DNA of 64,000 bases, from assembly GCF_000733775.1 (NCBI RefSeq), contig NZ_JPOE01000005.1, positions 1,054,001 through 1,118,000 on the forward strand, in the 5' to 3' direction. This stretch comes from Thiomonas sp. FB-Cd (GTDB taxonomy: Bacteria; Pseudomonadota; Gammaproteobacteria; Burkholderiales; Burkholderiaceae_C). Below, piece by piece: positions 35,753 through 44,814 of this stretch (positions are counted from its first letter, which is position 1; the number at the start of each line of letters is the position of its first letter). Under the pieces are notes generated by a model. It did not search any database. It was not told the DNA's origin and saw only the letters and a program-made list of their open reading frames with translations. The position numbers were made by a program, and so were the translations under genes.

Positions 35753-36349
35753 TTACGACAGTCGCGCCTTATTCGCAACTGCGTCAACGACTCCTTCGAG
35801 AGGACCGCTGCTGTCGATGAAATAGACGGGTTTTGCAAGCAGGATCCCGTACTCGATGGCGACCGAGCACTGCAGCTGGGTGTGCATGCCGGCCTCGAGG
35901 GGCGAGATCTTCGGTCGCCCTCTCGGGTCGTCGGCTATGCGCTGGCAGGCCACGTCGGGGTCGGTGTACAGGCAAACAATGCAATCCGGTGCTAATGCGA
36001 GCAAAGTCTTGGGTCCAAAGGACGTCACGCGAAATCCGTATGACTCCTTCGTGACGGCATGCGAGTCGATGATCATTGGTCCAGTCTCGCGACGCTTGGC
36101 GGCGAGCTCTGCGAGCTCTAAATCGAGCCCTTGAACATCTTCTGGTGTGATCACGGCTCCAGACATGCGCCGGATGTCATCCTCGCTCATGGACAGGCCC
36201 GTTCGACGTTCAGCGAACTTGCGCAGTTCTTTGCTGTATGCGAACACCAGCAACCCTGGCAGTCTCGTGGCCAAGGCAGCGGAGACTGTCGATTTGCCCG
36301 TTGCTGGAGCACCGGTCAGGTAAATGACCGGAAAGCGTTGCACTTGCAT
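35753..36349 (-). CDS. P-loop nucleotide-kinase-like protein
   Basis: 198 residues. Walker A GAPATGKST at about 13-21 and a helical lid with DVACQRIADDPRGRPK resemble adenylate-kinase-type and archaeal-type small-molecule kinases. The strand IVCLYTDPD near residue 133 is typical of such NMP-kinase folds. GGGAGGG precedes the ATG. Same direction as the methyltransferase and unknown protein beyond the IS, so the three probably formed an operon before the insertion. A role in making a modified nucleotide, or in signalling, is speculative. Confidence 0.7.
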   Translation of the reverse strand: MQVQRFPVIYLTGAPATGKSTVSAALATRLPGLLVFAYSKELRKFAERRTGLSMSEDDIRRMSGAVITPEDVQGLDLELAELAAKRRETGPMIIDSHAVTKESYGFRVTSFGPKTLLALAPDCIVCLYTDPDVACQRIADDPRGRPKISPLEAGMHTQLQCSVAIEYGILLAKPVYFIDSSGPLEGVVDAVANKARLS

Positions 36350-36449
36350 GCGTCCCTCCCACGCCTATGCTACACGTCTGGCACGCGAACCTGCGCTGCA
36401 GCGCCAGGATCGTTGATAAAGGTAGCATCATTCAATTGGAGGACGCGAA

Positions 36450-36601
36450 ATGACAAAATTCGCAACGCGCCTGAAGGAAGCGGGGGGGTGAAGCTACAAA
36501 CTATCGATGGTGAGGGGACCGTCGTTGATCCCAAGCTACCGGGGATGCCAGCCTATCCATATGCGAAGGCATTGTCGGGAGATAAAACGGTTGCCCAGTA
36601 A
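36450..36601 (+). pseudogene. short gene interrupted at a 7-G tract
   Basis: A good ribosome site (TTGGAGGA) precedes ATG 36450, which opens MTKFATRLKEAGG and then stops right after a run of seven G (36482-36488). One additional G would join it to the downstream frame VKLQTIDGEGTVVDPKLPGM then PAYPYAKALSGDKTVAQ, giving a ~50-residue protein. Either a decayed gene or a slipped-strand on/off switch. Family unknown. Confidence 0.5.
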
Positions 36602-36960
36602 AAGCGACGCTTGAACACGTGGATGCCGCGAATGCTCTTCCATGTTTCTGACTTCGCTGACACCAGGTTGCGCACGGCAACTCGAAGCTCAAGTCCATTC
36701 GTGCGCCGAAGTGAGCGAAAAATTGGTGTCACACGGGTGGATTTGCACCCCAAAAGGCAATCCGAGCGAGAAGCCGCATTTTATCTGTGTGGTGTTCGCA
36801 GTGTCGCTGTTCTCGTCTGCGGTCGCCGAACGCTGGAGGCCGATCGGTAAACCTCTCGGCCTGGAAATCGGAACTCCGACAAGGCCTAGCCAGTTCCGCC
36901 AACTTCACTAATTCGTTTCATCCTCTTCACTAATTTCTTCGCAAAAAGTGACTTCCAGTC
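36602..36960. other. stretch without a recognisable gene
   Basis: About 360 bases where only weak overlapping frames exist on both strands; none has family features. The right end is AT-richer than its surroundings and carries two TTCACTAATT blocks (near 36907 and 36930) leading into the palindrome. Confidence 0.4.
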
Positions 36961-37045
36961 CCATTCACTTCGCTATGTTGACACTATTTGTCGACTTAGC
37001 GAAGTGAATGAGACTATAGCGAAGACGGTGCGACTATAGCGATCA
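36961..37045. repeat. 14-base-arm palindrome plus three spaced repeats, candidate transposon end
   Basis: CATTCACTTCGCTA (36962-36975) pairs exactly with TAGCGAAGTGAATG (36997-37010) across a 21-base centre that itself holds GTTGAC/GTCGAC. The repeat GACTTAGCGAA, GACTATAGCGAA, GACTATAGCGAT recurs at roughly 18-20-base steps to the right. A TGTTGACA lies at the centre. Tn7-like ends have a TGT terminus followed by arrays of ~20-base transposase sites, which this resembles; an operator array is the alternative. Confidence 0.5.
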
Positions 37046-37060
37046 TTTCAGGGGAACGGC

Positions 37061-38628
37061 ATGCAAATCGGGGCGTTTCCCCGGGGTGATGGACTGTGGC
37101 GAGTCGACTGGTTCGGCGGCATCGCGTTCCCCGACCTCCTGCTCCGCCGCAACCAGCCTTCGGTCTTCGTTCACCTTTCGCGCGTCACCGATCCGGCAGT
37201 GCTGGCGGACCCGATGGCGCCGGTCAGTGCCGCGTCGACCCTCCCGTGGCAGAAGCAGTTCAAGTGCTGGGTCTCGGTCGACTCCACCATGCTGCTGCGC
37301 ATCGGCGACCTGTGGTCCGACCAGCGCCTCGTCGCCTCTCCCGAACACGAGGTCGAGATCTTCGAGAAGATCAAGATCGACCGCACGACCGCCCAGCTGC
37401 TCAAGGTCGGGTACAGCGACGCCAACGACAACTTCCTGCTGCCGGCCGCCGAGCACCCATGGCCAACACCCGCTCGTACTGCGTCCGGGTGGACCTCGGC
37501 GAGGGCCGCAGCATGGTCGTCCCGAGCATGGAGCTGGCGCGGTTCTACTTCGGCTCGTCGAGCCCCTTGCTGGCATCGCTGTTCCTGCCACCGTTCGACT
37601 CGAAGCGGTTGTATTCGGCGGTTCGCATCGGCCCGTTCGGCGAGGATGTCGAATTGGACCTCGCCGAAGGAGTCCCAAAGGAGTCCGGGCCCGACATCGC
37701 GCGCATCGCGGCTGACAAGACCGCCGCGAACGCCGCCGCCATGATCGCCGTCTCCCTGCTGCGGCAGCCGCCGCCAGGCGTCGCCGACATCTACCCGCAG
37801 TGCGTGTTCCCGTTCGAGGGGGCGACGACCATCAAGGCCTCCGGGAAGTGGCTGTCGCTCGGCGGACAACCGCGGTCGACCTTCCTGGCCTACCGCCTGC
37901 GCTCGTGTTCGCATCCATTCCCGTTCGAGAACCTGCAGGTCAAGACCACGGGCGCTAAGCGCCGGCCTTGGCGTCCCGCGGCGCCGAGCGGCAGCGCAGG
38001 CACCCAGAGCCGCGTAGGCGCCCCGGATGCAAAGGACCCCACCTTGCGGGAGCGCGATGCCTCCGGCGCGCTCGCCCCTCGCACCAGGCGGCTGCTTCTG
38101 CGCGAGGTGAAGTTCCCAGACTTAGCGTACAAGCGCGTGTGGAGCGAAACGCAGCTCGCGGAAGGTGGCACCGCGCCCGTCGCGGCCAAGGGCGTGACTG
38201 CGGTCCCCGATTTAGCTGTGGGTGCGCCGGGTTCGGTACGGAGAGTCCGTTCGATCTCACTGGTCGAGGCGCTGACCCAGCCTAAGGGCCCGCCCGCATT
38301 TCTGCGGCCGGCCATCGAGCGCCTTGCCCGGCTGAAACGAATCGAGGTGACGCGGCTTACGGCGAGCCTGGACGATGGGTGGACGGTGCCGATTCCCTAC
38401 ACGGTCAGCGACGATGGCGAGATCCCGCCGGAGGTCTTCATCGCGGATGGGGGCTCCGATCGGATTCGACGCGTTGCCGCAATCTCTCTTCGCGCAACAC
38501 GGCAGCACGTGTACGTCGTCGTCAAGGAGACGGATGGTGACGCGATTCACGTGGACCGCGGGTCCCGAGAGGTCGGCCTTCGGGCGCTGCTGGATCGCGT
38601 GTTCGGCATCACGCCACTCAGCGACTGA
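37061..38628 (+). pseudogene. frameshifted gene, possibly TnsE-like
   Basis: Two frames that look like one ~520-residue protein. The first runs MQIGAFPRGDGLWRVDWFGG ... DNFLLPAAEHP. After 37456 the continuation is in the frame one base back (MANTRSYCVRVDLGEG ... to 38628). One extra C in the CCC run at 37455-37457 would join them. A central MVVPSMELARFYFGSS block and the overall layout (two regions linked by a low-complexity stretch, then a C-terminal domain) remind me of TnsE, and the repeat array next door fits, but the assignment is weak. Alternatively a separate gene starts at ATG 37459. Confidence 0.45.
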
Positions 38629-38631
38629 CAG

Positions 38632-38942
38632 TCGGCCTTGGACTAAACCGCTTATATGGATGCCTCCCGGATAGCAAGCAGATTTTGCTTGTGATGAGAA
38701 GAAGTCGGCTGCGTCCTTATATCCGGCCTCATTGCAGTTGCCCAGTTGCCTGGGATCTGCGGGCCCCGATGCTTATTCGCTGGCGAACACCTCATCTCTC
38801 GCGAGGACTTTTTACGTCCGAGCGGTTTACCAGGTTTTGCTCACCCGCGGTCTGACCACTTTCACATCACTTCGCTTGTGCTGCCTGCTATCTATTCACA
38901 CCTCCTGTCAGCGGATTGGCACCATTGTTTGGCGCCGGCGAT
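38632..38942. other. non-coding stretch downstream of the IS110 transposase
   Basis: About 310 bases with no supported gene. It adjoins the 3' end of the leftward IS110-family transposase gene. In one branch of that family (IS1111 type) the guide (bridge) RNA is encoded on this side, so this stretch may contain the element end and its RNA. I did not identify a specific structure by eye. Confidence 0.3.
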
Positions 38943-40019
38943 TCACGCCATTTCGGGTTTCACACTCACATGGTTGCTTTCATACTCCTGCGCTTTGGCA
39001 GTAAGTGCCCAGATCGTTCTCGCCATCTTGGCTGCCTGCGCCACGCAGACGACATTCGAATGGCGTCGTACTTTCAGCCCCGCCATCCAGGGACTTGGTT
39101 GCCTGACGTTGTGCACTACGCCTCTGGCACCATTGACCAGCAGGGTACGTAGGTAGGTGTCCCCTCGTTTGGAGATGCTGCCCAGCCGAACTTTGCCACC
39201 GGTGCCACTTTGTGACGGCACAAGGCCCAGCCAGGCACAGAATTCACGTCCGGACTTGAATGCGCTGGCTTCCCCCATGGTTGCTATGGCCGCTGTGGCG
39301 GTCAGCAATCCGACGCCTGGAATCTTGGCAATGCGCTGCATCTGGGGGTCTTGCTGGAGTTGCAATTTCAGTCGACCCTCTATGGCCAGAATGTCCACTT
39401 CAAAAGCCTTGACACGCATGACCTGCTCCCGCAAGCTGTCGACGACCACCTGCGGGAGGGTGCTTGCCAGCGCCTCAAGTGCCGACTCAATTTCGCTGAA
39501 CAGCGCTTTATCGCCCTTGGCGAAGGTGGCTCCGAATTCGTAGAGTAACCCTCGCAGTGCATTGGTCTGCATGATTCGCATCTTCATCAGTGCCTGACGC
39601 TGCCGGTGCAATGTCAACGTCGCCTGCTGAGCTACTGATTTGATGCCCACAAACTTGACACCAGGTTGCTGCACCGCCAGCCAGATGGCGCGTGCGTCCG
39701 TGGCGTCGGTTTTGTTTCCGCTGACAAATGGGCGAACCACTTTGGCGTGCAGAAGTCGCACGGTATGGCCCAAAGAGCGCAACGCCCGTGCCCAGTAGTG
39801 TCCACTGCCGCAAGCCTCGATGGCGATCAGGCTGGGCCTGCGGTTGGCGAAGTGTTCTAGCACCTTTGCCCGCTTGATTTGCACGTTGGAGATTTCGCCG
39901 GTCTCCATGTCGACGCTGTGCAGTTGAAACACCTTCTGCGCAATGTCCAGGCCGACCACCTGCTGCCCGGCCATCGTGCCAATCACTTGTCCCGCGTGCA
40001 TCCCAGTATTACGACTCAT
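38943..40019 (-). CDS. IS110-family (DEDD) transposase
   Basis: 358 residues from an ATG preceded by AGAGGA. DEDD-type catalytic residues are visible in VVGLDIAQKVF, LIAIEACGSGHYWA and NKTDATDARAIW. The C-terminal transposase_20 domain has IPGVGLLTATAAIA and FCAWLGLVPSQSGTGGK with the serine-containing stretch. The element boundaries cannot be set because this family lacks terminal inverted repeats. Confidence 0.92.
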   Translation of the reverse strand: MSRNTGMHAGQVIGTMAGQQVVGLDIAQKVFQLHSVDMETGEISNVQIKRAKVLEHFANRRPSLIAIEACGSGHYWARALRSLGHTVRLLHAKVVRPFVSGNKTDATDARAIWLAVQQPGVKFVGIKSVAQQATLTLHRQRQALMKMRIMQTNALRGLLYEFGATFAKGDKALFSEIESALEALASTLPQVVVDSLREQVMRVKAFEVDILAIEGRLKLQLQQDPQMQRIAKIPGVGLLTATAAIATMGEASAFKSGREFCAWLGLVPSQSGTGGKVRLGSISKRGDTYLRTLLVNGARGVVHNVRQPSPWMAGLKVRRHSNVVCVAQAAKMARTIWALTAKAQEYESNHVSVKPEMA

Positions 40020-40250
40020 GATGGATCCTCTGTGGTGTTGGTGAAGACGGTGGTCTATCACTTCTTGGGCGCTTTGATGCCGTATCCAGCAGAGGATTCA
40101 CCCGCAACTCGGGACTTCTCTACTGACCAACGGCTGTTCAGGCTTTGTGCCCAATCCACTGCCCAGCCCGAAGGAGGGAGGCATCCATAGCATCTCTCGC
40201 GGTAGGCGCTCCGGGAGGGGCTGCGCGGGTTCGGAGGAGTGGTGATTCCT

Positions 40251-40412
40251 ATGTTGGACACAGAGACCATCGGTCACCTGATCGTAGGCTTCCACGATGA
40301 GGAGCGGGGCCCCTTCTATCGCGGCCACAGTTCGGCCACGCGAGGCGTGCCGAAATGCACCAAGCGAGAATGTGCCCTGACGGGCGAGACCCTCGGCACC
40401 GAATCCCCATGA
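40251..40412 (+). CDS. possible 53-residue protein ahead of the response regulator
   Basis: ATG frame (GTG codons 9 and 12 bases earlier are alternatives) with GGAGGAG upstream, ending in an ATGA overlap with the response-regulator start. That arrangement suggests translational coupling. The sequence (MLDTETIGHLIVGFHDEERG...) matches nothing I know. Confidence 0.35.
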   Translation: MLDTETIGHLIVGFHDEERGPFYRGHSSATRGVPKCTKRECALTGETLGTESP

Positions 40413-41110
40413 AGCTGCTCATCGTCGAAGACAATCGCGCCTTGGTGGCCAACCTGTTCGCCTACTTCGAGGCGCGCGGCCATATTCTGGACGCAGCGCC
40501 CGACGGCGCCACCGGCCTGCGCCTCGCTTCCGACAACCACTATGACGCGATTGTTCTCGACTGGACGCTGCCACGCATGGACGGGGTACAAGTCCTGCAG
40601 GAATTGCGCCGAAGCGTGCGCAAGGACGTCCCCGTGCTGATGCTCACAGCCAAGGGAGAAATAGCCGACAAGATAGAGGCGCTGCGCATCGGTGCCGATG
40701 ATTACCTGGTCAAGCCGTTCGACCTTGCCGAGTTGGAGGCACGGCTGCTTGCGCAGATCCGCCGCGCCAGCGGCCGGGTGACCGATGCTCGGCTGCAGAT
40801 TTGTGATCTGGTCATGGACCTGAGCACGGCGGAGGTTACGCGCGACGCGCGGCCCATCGCCCTGCAGCCGGCAACCCGCCGCCTGCTCGAAGTGTTGATG
40901 CGGGCGGCGCCGGCGCTCGTGCCGCGGGAGCGGCTGGAGGAAGTGCTATGGGGCGACGACCCGCCCGATCGCGACCTGCTTCGCTCGCAGATGCACGTGT
41001 TGCGACGTGCGATCGACGCGCCATTTGCGAGCAAGCTGCTGCACACGGTTCCCAGGGTCGGCTATCGACTCGCCGCAACAGCGACCCCCGACGACCGTGA
41101 AAACGAATAG
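40409..41110 (+). CDS. OmpR-family response regulator
   Basis: 233 residues: receiver domain with phospho-acceptor aspartate in YDAIVLDWTLPRMDG and the conserved lysine in [15 protein letters not shown], then a winged-helix output domain (LQPATRRLLEVLMRA ... LHTVPRVGYRLA). It overlaps the sensor kinase gene. Likely target: the efflux operon that follows the kinase. Confidence 0.92.
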   Translation: MKLLIVEDNRALVANLFAYFEARGHILDAAPDGATGLRLASDNHYDAIVLDWTLPRMDGVQVLQELRRSVRKDVPVLMLTAKGEIADKIEALRIGADDYLVKPFDLAELEARLLAQIRRASGRVTDARLQICDLVMDLSTAEVTRDARPIALQPATRRLLEVLMRAAPALVPRERLEEVLWGDDPPDRDLLRSQMHVLRRAIDAPFASKLLHTVPRVGYRLAATATPDDRENE

Positions 41111-42389
41111 CCTGCGCGCCCGCATCACGGTAGGGCTGCTCCTGTACGCGGCGGTGCTGAGTGCGGCCGTGATCGCTGTCGGAGGGTTCCTGAACGACCG
41201 GCACGAGCGCCTGGTATGGATGAGCCTGCTCGGCGACGTGATGGTGCGCGATCTGCGGGCTGCCCACCTTCCGGCGGGCGACGTCAACCCGCCGAGGGTA
41301 CGCCTCGTCGACCTCGACTCGCCCGCCGCGCGGAGCCTGCCGGCCGAGGTGCGCCGCCTCGGTCCGGGGCTGTACGACGACATCGACCCGGAGAACCTGC
41401 CTTACGCAGTCCTGGTGCGGGACGTTCAGGGCCATCGAATGGCAGCGCTGATCGACATCTCGGCGCAGCGGGCACAGGAGCGCCGTCTCGCCTACCTGCT
41501 CGATGCGATCGTCGCGCTGGGGCTTGCGCTGCTGATGGTTGCCACCTGGTGGCTTGCCGGCAGGTTGTTACGCCCCGTTTCACGTCTGGTGGGCGCCGTG
41601 CATGCACTCGATCCATCGCTGCGCGAGGCGCGTTTGACGCCGGGGTACCAGTTGCATGAGATCCAGGCGCTGGAGACCGCATTCAACGGCTTTCTGCAGC
41701 GGCTCGACGGCTTCGTGCTGCGCGAGCGCGAGTTCGTCGACACTGCGAGCCACGAACTGCGCACGCCGATCTCGGTCATCGCTGGAGCCGCCCAGGTGCT
41801 CGAGTCCGAAACGCTCGGCGCCGATGGTCAGCGGGCGCTGCAGCGCATCCGCCTCACGACCGATTCCATGCAGGACACGCTGGCGGCCCTGCTGCAGCTC
41901 GCCAAGGAGCCCTCGCCAGCGGCTGCGCCTGCGCCCCTGGCGCTGGAAACATGGTTGCCCGACCTGATCGATGACTACCGGCCCCTGCTCGAAGGGCGGC
42001 CGCTTTCCCTGGAGGTCGGCACCATTGAATCCGCCTCGGTGCGTGTTGCGCCCGCTGTTGCGGCGATGATCTTCGGCAATCTGGTCCGCAATGCCATTGA
42101 GCACACTCCGGCTGGGCGTCTGGAGATCGGCCTTCGGAAGGGTGTGTTTTCCATCGACAGCCGGGGCGATGCGTTGGACGCCGCCGCGGTGGCCCGTCTC
42201 TATCGCTCGCTTGCCCTTGCCGATGCCGGACGCACCCTTGGAGCCGGTATCGGACTGTATCTGGTGCGGCAGTTGTGCGATCGGCTGGGGTGGAGCCTCG
42301 CCTACACGCACGGCGAATCGGGTGAGCTGCAAGTGCGGCTGGACCTGCATCTGCGTGACGACGGCCGGTCTGAGCCGACGACAAATTGA
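41097..42389 (+). CDS. sensor histidine kinase
   Basis: 430 residues from GTG 41097, which overlaps the regulator gene. Two membrane spans (around residues 15-35 and 140-160) enclose a periplasmic sensor region of about 105 residues; HAMP-like linker; phospho-acceptor helix FVDTASHELRTPISVIAGAA; N-box NLVRNAIEHTP; and G2 box GAGIGLYLVRQL. The usual G1 box (DxGxG) is degenerate, reading DSRGDAL, and the stretch between the boxes is short. It may still work, but this is unusual. Confidence 0.88.
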   Translation: MKTNSLRARITVGLLLYAAVLSAAVIAVGGFLNDRHERLVWMSLLGDVMVRDLRAAHLPAGDVNPPRVRLVDLDSPAARSLPAEVRRLGPGLYDDIDPENLPYAVLVRDVQGHRMAALIDISAQRAQERRLAYLLDAIVALGLALLMVATWWLAGRLLRPVSRLVGAVHALDPSLREARLTPGYQLHEIQALETAFNGFLQRLDGFVLREREFVDTASHELRTPISVIAGAAQVLESETLGADGQRALQRIRLTTDSMQDTLAALLQLAKEPSPAAAPAPLALETWLPDLIDDYRPLLEGRPLSLEVGTIESASVRVAPAVAAMIFGNLVRNAIEHTPAGRLEIGLRKGVFSIDSRGDALDAAAVARLYRSLALADAGRTLGAGIGLYLVRQLCDRLGWSLAYTHGESGELQVRLDLHLRDDGRSEPTTN

Positions 42390-42439
42390 CGACACCCGCG
42401 TTCCTAGCATGAGCGCTTTCCCTCATGCGATACGACGCG

Positions 42440-43792
42440 ATGAAGACCCGTCTGTCGGCCGCTTTGCTCGTTTCCGCGCTGCTTGCCGGATGCGCGAGCT
42501 ACACACCGCAGCCCATCCATCCCGACAAGACTGCGGATGCACTGGCTAGGCGCACGCTCTCTGATCCCCGTTTGCTGCGCTTCCTCGCGGCCCAACTGCA
42601 CAAGAGCAGTGCACCACCCTGGAACCTCTCCACGCTATCCCTGGTGGCCGCCTATGAGCGCCCCGACATGCCGCTGGCCGAGGCCAGGCTGCTGGAGGCC
42701 AAGGGCGGCGAGACCACCGCGGCGGCGCTGCCGAACCCGAACCTGCAACTTGCGCCCACCTACGACACGACCACCCCAGCGCCGCCCTGGACGGTCGGCC
42801 CCGTCGTCACCTTCCTGATCCAATCCTACGGTGCGCGTCCCGCACGCATCGCGCAGGCACGGGCTCGAACCGAGCAGGCGCGCGAGGCCATCGCCGTCAC
42901 CGCCTGGCAACTGCGCGGCCAGGTGCGAACAGCCATGCTCGATCTCTGGGCTGCGCAGCAAGCCGCAGCGCTTGCTGCGCAGCGTGCGTCCCTTGCGGAG
43001 CGCTATCGCGAGGTCGTCGCGCAGCGCTATCAGGCAGGCATGGTCTCGGCAGCGACGCTGACCACCGCGACGCTCGCCCTCAACCAGGCCGAACTGGAGC
43101 TCGCATCGCAGCGCCGCGCCAGTCGACTGGGGCGAGCCTCCCTGGCTGCCGCACTGGGCTTGCCGACCACCGCGCTGGATGGCGTCGATCTCGACATGCG
43201 GGGCATCGCCCACCCACGGCAGCCCGGCCGCCTTGAACCCCTGATCCACTCGGCGCTCACCTCGCGCCCGGACGTACTCGCTGCTCTCGCGCATTACGCC
43301 GCCGCAGAGGCCGCGCTGCGCCTGGCGGTTGCGCAGCAGTACCCCGCCATCGACATCGGTCCCGGCTACCACTACGACCAGGGCGACAACAAGTTCATCC
43401 TGTCGATATCCCTGCCGCTGCCCATCCTCAACCAGAACCAGGGCCCGATCGCTCAGGCCCGCGCCGCACGACGAGTTGCAGCCGAGCAGTTCCTCGCGAC
43501 CCAGACCAACGTGCTGGCCGAGATCGATCAAGCACGGACGGACTGGCACGCCAGCGTGTCCGAGCTGGACAGCGCGCGCCGGCTGCGCAAGGCCGCCGCC
43601 GATGCTCTCAAGCGGGAGCAGGACGCCTTCGCCGCGGGGCAAATCGGCCGGCTACGGATTCTCGGCGCCAGGCTGGCCTACGTGCAGGCACAACAGGGCG
43701 CGCTGTCGGCGTCGGTCCACGAGCGCAACGCGCTCGGCCGCCTCGAAGCGGCGCTCTACCACCCCTTCCTGGTTGCCAACCGGAGCCAATGA
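42440..43792 (+). CDS. TolC/CusC-type outer-membrane efflux lipoprotein
   Basis: About 450 residues. A lipobox (LLVSALLAGC) ends the signal peptide, so the mature N-terminus is lipidated. Two OEP repeats follow, each with long coiled-coil helices (ARIAQARARTEQAREAIAV; ARAARRVAAEQFLATQTNVL). An earlier in-frame ATG at 42425 is possible. The stop overlaps the adaptor gene (ATGA). Outer-membrane channel of the tripartite efflux system. Confidence 0.88.
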   Translation: MKTRLSAALLVSALLAGCASYTPQPIHPDKTADALARRTLSDPRLLRFLAAQLHKSSAPPWNLSTLSLVAAYERPDMPLAEARLLEAKGGETTAAALPNPNLQLAPTYDTTTPAPPWTVGPVVTFLIQSYGARPARIAQARARTEQAREAIAVTAWQLRGQVRTAMLDLWAAQQAAALAAQRASLAERYREVVAQRYQAGMVSAATLTTATLALNQAELELASQRRASRLGRASLAAALGLPTTALDGVDLDMRGIAHPRQPGRLEPLIHSALTSRPDVLAALAHYAAAEAALRLAVAQQYPAIDIGPGYHYDQGDNKFILSISLPLPILNQNQGPIAQARAARRVAAEQFLATQTNVLAEIDQARTDWHASVSELDSARRLRKAAADALKREQDAFAAGQIGRLRILGARLAYVQAQQGALSASVHERNALGRLEAALYHPFLVANRSQ

Positions 43793-44802
43793 TGCTCAGG
43801 ACACACCTTCTCAAGTGGGCCGCGTTTTCGGTCGCGGCCATTGCCGCCGCGGGCACTGCCGGCGCGAGCGAACTCTCCACGGTCACCCTCGATGCCAAGG
43901 CCGTCTCGGCGGGCGGCATCCGCACCGTCGAGCTGCAGCAGGTCGAGCGCGCGCAGACGATAAACGCCTTCGGCATCGTCCTCGACCCGGGCCCCTTGAT
44001 CAACCTGGCGGCTCAGATCACCGCTGCGCGGGGCAAGCTCGCGGCGGCGCATGCCGCAGCGGCGCTCGCGCGTAGTGAGGCTGCACGCGCCACCAATCTG
44101 TACGGTAACCAGCACAACATCTCGCAGGCGGCTTTCCAGGCTGCGCAAGCGCACCTGCAGGTCGCTCAGGCCGAACAGGCCAGCGCTCAGGCGCAACTGG
44201 GCGAGCTCATGGCCCGCGCACGCACCGACTGGGGTGCCAGGCTCGGGGCCGCAGCGGCCTCCGGCGCCGCGCCACTACCGCAGTTAGAAAGCGGCACTCA
44301 GCAGCTCGTCGAAGCCAGCGTTCCGCTCGGCCAATCGCTTCCGCGCGTATCGACCCATGCCCAGGCGTCGACACCCGACGGCCAACCCGTGGCCCTGCGA
44401 TGGATCAGCCGCGCACCGCGCGCTGCAGCGGGGGTCGCTGGCCCCGGTCTGTACTACCTCATGACGCCCCAGGACTCAGCGCCCATCGGGACGCCGATCA
44501 CGGTCACGCTGCGCGGACCGGGTACCGTGTCAGGCGTGCTGATTCCTGCGTCGGCAGTGGTCTGGCACGACGGGCATGCGCTCGTGTACCGCCAAAGCAG
44601 CACCAACACCTTCACACCGATCGCGCTGCACGAGCCTGTGCGTGTCGGACAGGGGTATTTCGTCTCTGGGCGTGACGGCGCTGCGCTGCAACCTGGACAG
44701 CACATCGTGGTCGCTGGCGCTGCGTTGGTGTTCTCGGCGTCACAGGCGCCGGCGCCGGCTGCAGCTGCCAAGGCGGCCAAGCCGGACGATGACGACGATT
44801 GA
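43789..44802 (+). CDS. RND efflux periplasmic adaptor (membrane fusion) protein
   Basis: 337 residues, short for the family. N-terminal signal segment, a coiled-coil hairpin (about residues 80-145, AAHAAAALARSEAARATNLY ... VAQAEQASAQAQ) and a C-terminal beta region (GTVSGVLIPASAVVWHDGHA). The C-terminus ends in five aspartates, which might bind metal or simply be a tail. Bridges the RND pump and the TolC-like channel. Confidence 0.85.
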   Translation: MMLRTHLLKWAAFSVAAIAAAGTAGASELSTVTLDAKAVSAGGIRTVELQQVERAQTINAFGIVLDPGPLINLAAQITAARGKLAAAHAAAALARSEAARATNLYGNQHNISQAAFQAAQAHLQVAQAEQASAQAQLGELMARARTDWGARLGAAAASGAAPLPQLESGTQQLVEASVPLGQSLPRVSTHAQASTPDGQPVALRWISRAPRAAAGVAGPGLYYLMTPQDSAPIGTPITVTLRGPGTVSGVLIPASAVVWHDGHALVYRQSSTNTFTPIALHEPVRVGQGYFVSGRDGAALQPGQHIVVAGAALVFSASQAPAPAAAAKAAKPDDDDD

Positions 44803-44814
44803 AGGGGAACGTTG

